DNA from: Geofilum sp964396555
Lineage (GTDB): Bacteria; Bacteroidota; Bacteroidia; Bacteroidales; Marinilabiliaceae
Assembly (NCBI GenBank): GCA_964396555.1
Contig: CAYNFX010000084.1
Location: forward strand, 1 to 8,025
Reading direction: 5' to 3'
DNA: 8,025 nt
Shown: positions 7,213 through 8,025 of the stretch, piece after piece
How positions within the stretch are numbered: the first letter of the stretch is position 1
How the letters are laid out: every line of letters starts with the position of its first letter
Notes under the pieces: generated by a model
Seen by the model: only the letters and a program-made list of their open reading frames with translations
The model's database searches: none
Told to the model about the DNA's origin: nothing
Translations under genes and position numbers: made by a program

Positions 7213-8025
7213 ATGAGACTAAAAACTGCTTTGTTTATCCTGTTGGCATTACCTATGTGGGTCAGTGGCCAGCAATATCCGTTTCAGGACCCTTCCCTTA
7301 GTTCAGAAGACAGGGCCAAAGATCTGATCTCCAGGTTGACAGTTGAAGAGAAAGCTGCTTTGCTATGTGATCAGTCTGATGCAATACCCAGACTTGGAAT
7401 CAAGAAGTTTAACTGGTGGAGTGAGGCCTTGCACGGATACGCCAATAATGACAGCGTTACTGTGTTTCCACAACCTATTGGTATGGCAGCTTCCTTTAAT
7501 GACGAGCTGGTCTATAGGATATTCGATGCAGTTTCAGATGAAGGTAGAGCCAAGTATCACCAGGCTATGCGCAGGGGTGAACAAAACAGGCGCTTTCTCA
7601 GCCTTTCGGTTTGGACTCCCAATGTCAATATTTTCAGGGATCCAAGATGGGGACGCGGGCAGGAAACCTATGGTGAGGACCCATATCTGATGACCCGAAT
7701 GGGGCTTCAGGTTGTAAAGGGTTTACAAGGGCCAGAAGATGCTAAGTATCGTAAGCTTCTTGCCTGTGCCAAGCACTATTCAGTGCACTCCGGACCTGAA
7801 TGGAGCAGACACGAACTTAATGTTACCGATGTTAGTCCAAGGGAGTTTTATGAGACCTATATGCCTGCATTTAAGGCACTTGTTCAGGAAGGAGATGTGC
7901 GTCAGGTAATGTGTGCTTACCAGAGACTTGAGGACGAGCCATGCTGTAGCAATATCAGATTGTTACAACGCATACTACGTGACGAATGGGGTTTCAAATA
8001 CCTGGTTGTTACAGACTGTGGCGCA
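7213..8025 (+). CDS. GH3 beta-glycosidase, xylosidase-like, N-terminal part
   Basis: This is a glycoside hydrolase family 3 enzyme that removes single sugars from the non-reducing end of oligosaccharides. 271 codons are visible and the frame runs off the right edge. Full-length relatives have about 850 residues, so the second sandwich domain and the acid/base residue are missing. A signal peptide (MRLKTALFILLALPMWVSG, cleavage near 19) predicts export to the periplasm. Family motifs in order are FNWWSEALHGYA, WTPNVNIFRDPRWGRGQETYGEDPYL, KHYSVHSGPEW and VVTDCGA, where Asp268 is the expected catalytic nucleophile. The WWSEALHG signature is typical of the GH3 branch that includes bacterial and plant beta-xylosidases. 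Together with the feruloyl-esterase-like neighbour it makes xylo-oligosaccharides the likely substrate. Beta-glucosidase or alpha-arabinofuranosidase activity remains possible. The start at 7213 is chosen because it alone gives the signal peptide. Confidence 0.93.
   Translation, partial: MRLKTALFILLALPMWVSGQQYPFQDPSLSSEDRAKDLISRLTVEEKAALLCDQSDAIPRLGIKKFNWWSEALHGYANNDSVTVFPQPIGMAASFNDELVYRIFDAVSDEGRAKYHQAMRRGEQNRRFLSLSVWTPNVNIFRDPRWGRGQETYGEDPYLMTRMGLQVVKGLQGPEDAKYRKLLACAKHYSVHSGPEWSRHELNVTDVSPREFYETYMPAFKALVQEGDVRQVMCAYQRLEDEPCCSNIRLLQRILRDEWGFKYLVVTDCGA

Noticed and set aside
7343..7690. 115-codon plus-strand frame inside the GH3 region
   Set aside because: It is an out-of-frame shadow of the GH3 gene, whose own frame shows continuous family motifs.
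1..8025. tRNA, rRNA, CRISPR array, insertion sequence, SusC/SusD
   Set aside because: I looked on both strands and saw no supporting sequence for any of these.

Overview
The window looks like a chromosomal piece of a polysaccharide-degrading Bacteroidota bacterium (Bacteroidales-like). Three things point there. The longest gene is a hybrid two-component system, a regulator type concentrated in that phylum. Two candidate promoters resemble the Bacteroidota pattern (TTTG, about 19 bases, TAnnTTTG). Start codons are preceded by A-rich tracts instead of Shine-Dalgarno sites. The sequence carries a 100-base run of N, so it comes from a scaffolded draft or metagenome assembly.

Left part (1-2061, minus strand): a housekeeping lipoamide dehydrogenase (lpdA, C-terminus cut by the window edge) lies 70 bases downstream of an AI-2E/PerM-family membrane protein. 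The assembly gap falls inside the permease gene. The family's usual length suggests that the real missing stretch is longer than 100 bases.

Middle (2062-2356): a divergent intergenic region. It holds a good promoter match for the permease and a weaker one for the plus-strand sensor gene. Just upstream of the weaker one are an imperfect direct repeat and a GTCAG-N11-CTGAC palindrome that could be an operator.

Right part (2357-8025, plus strand): three tightly spaced genes form one edge of a carbohydrate utilisation locus. They are a complete 1304-residue hybrid two-component sensor/regulator, a secreted CE1 esterase resembling feruloyl esterases, and the N-terminal 271 residues of a secreted GH3 beta-glycosidase of the xylosidase-like type. 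The inferred logic is as follows. The periplasmic propeller domain senses an oligosaccharide, probably from feruloylated (arabino)xylan. The cytoplasmic AraC domain then activates the neighbouring genes. The esterase removes ferulate side groups and the GH3 enzyme trims the oligosaccharide to monosaccharides. No SusC/SusD pair is visible, so the locus probably continues past the right edge.

Nothing here is clearly a new kind of system. The points most worth a second look are the Pro-to-Ala change in the kinase H-box, the candidate operator, and the compact sensor-esterase-GH3 arrangement.
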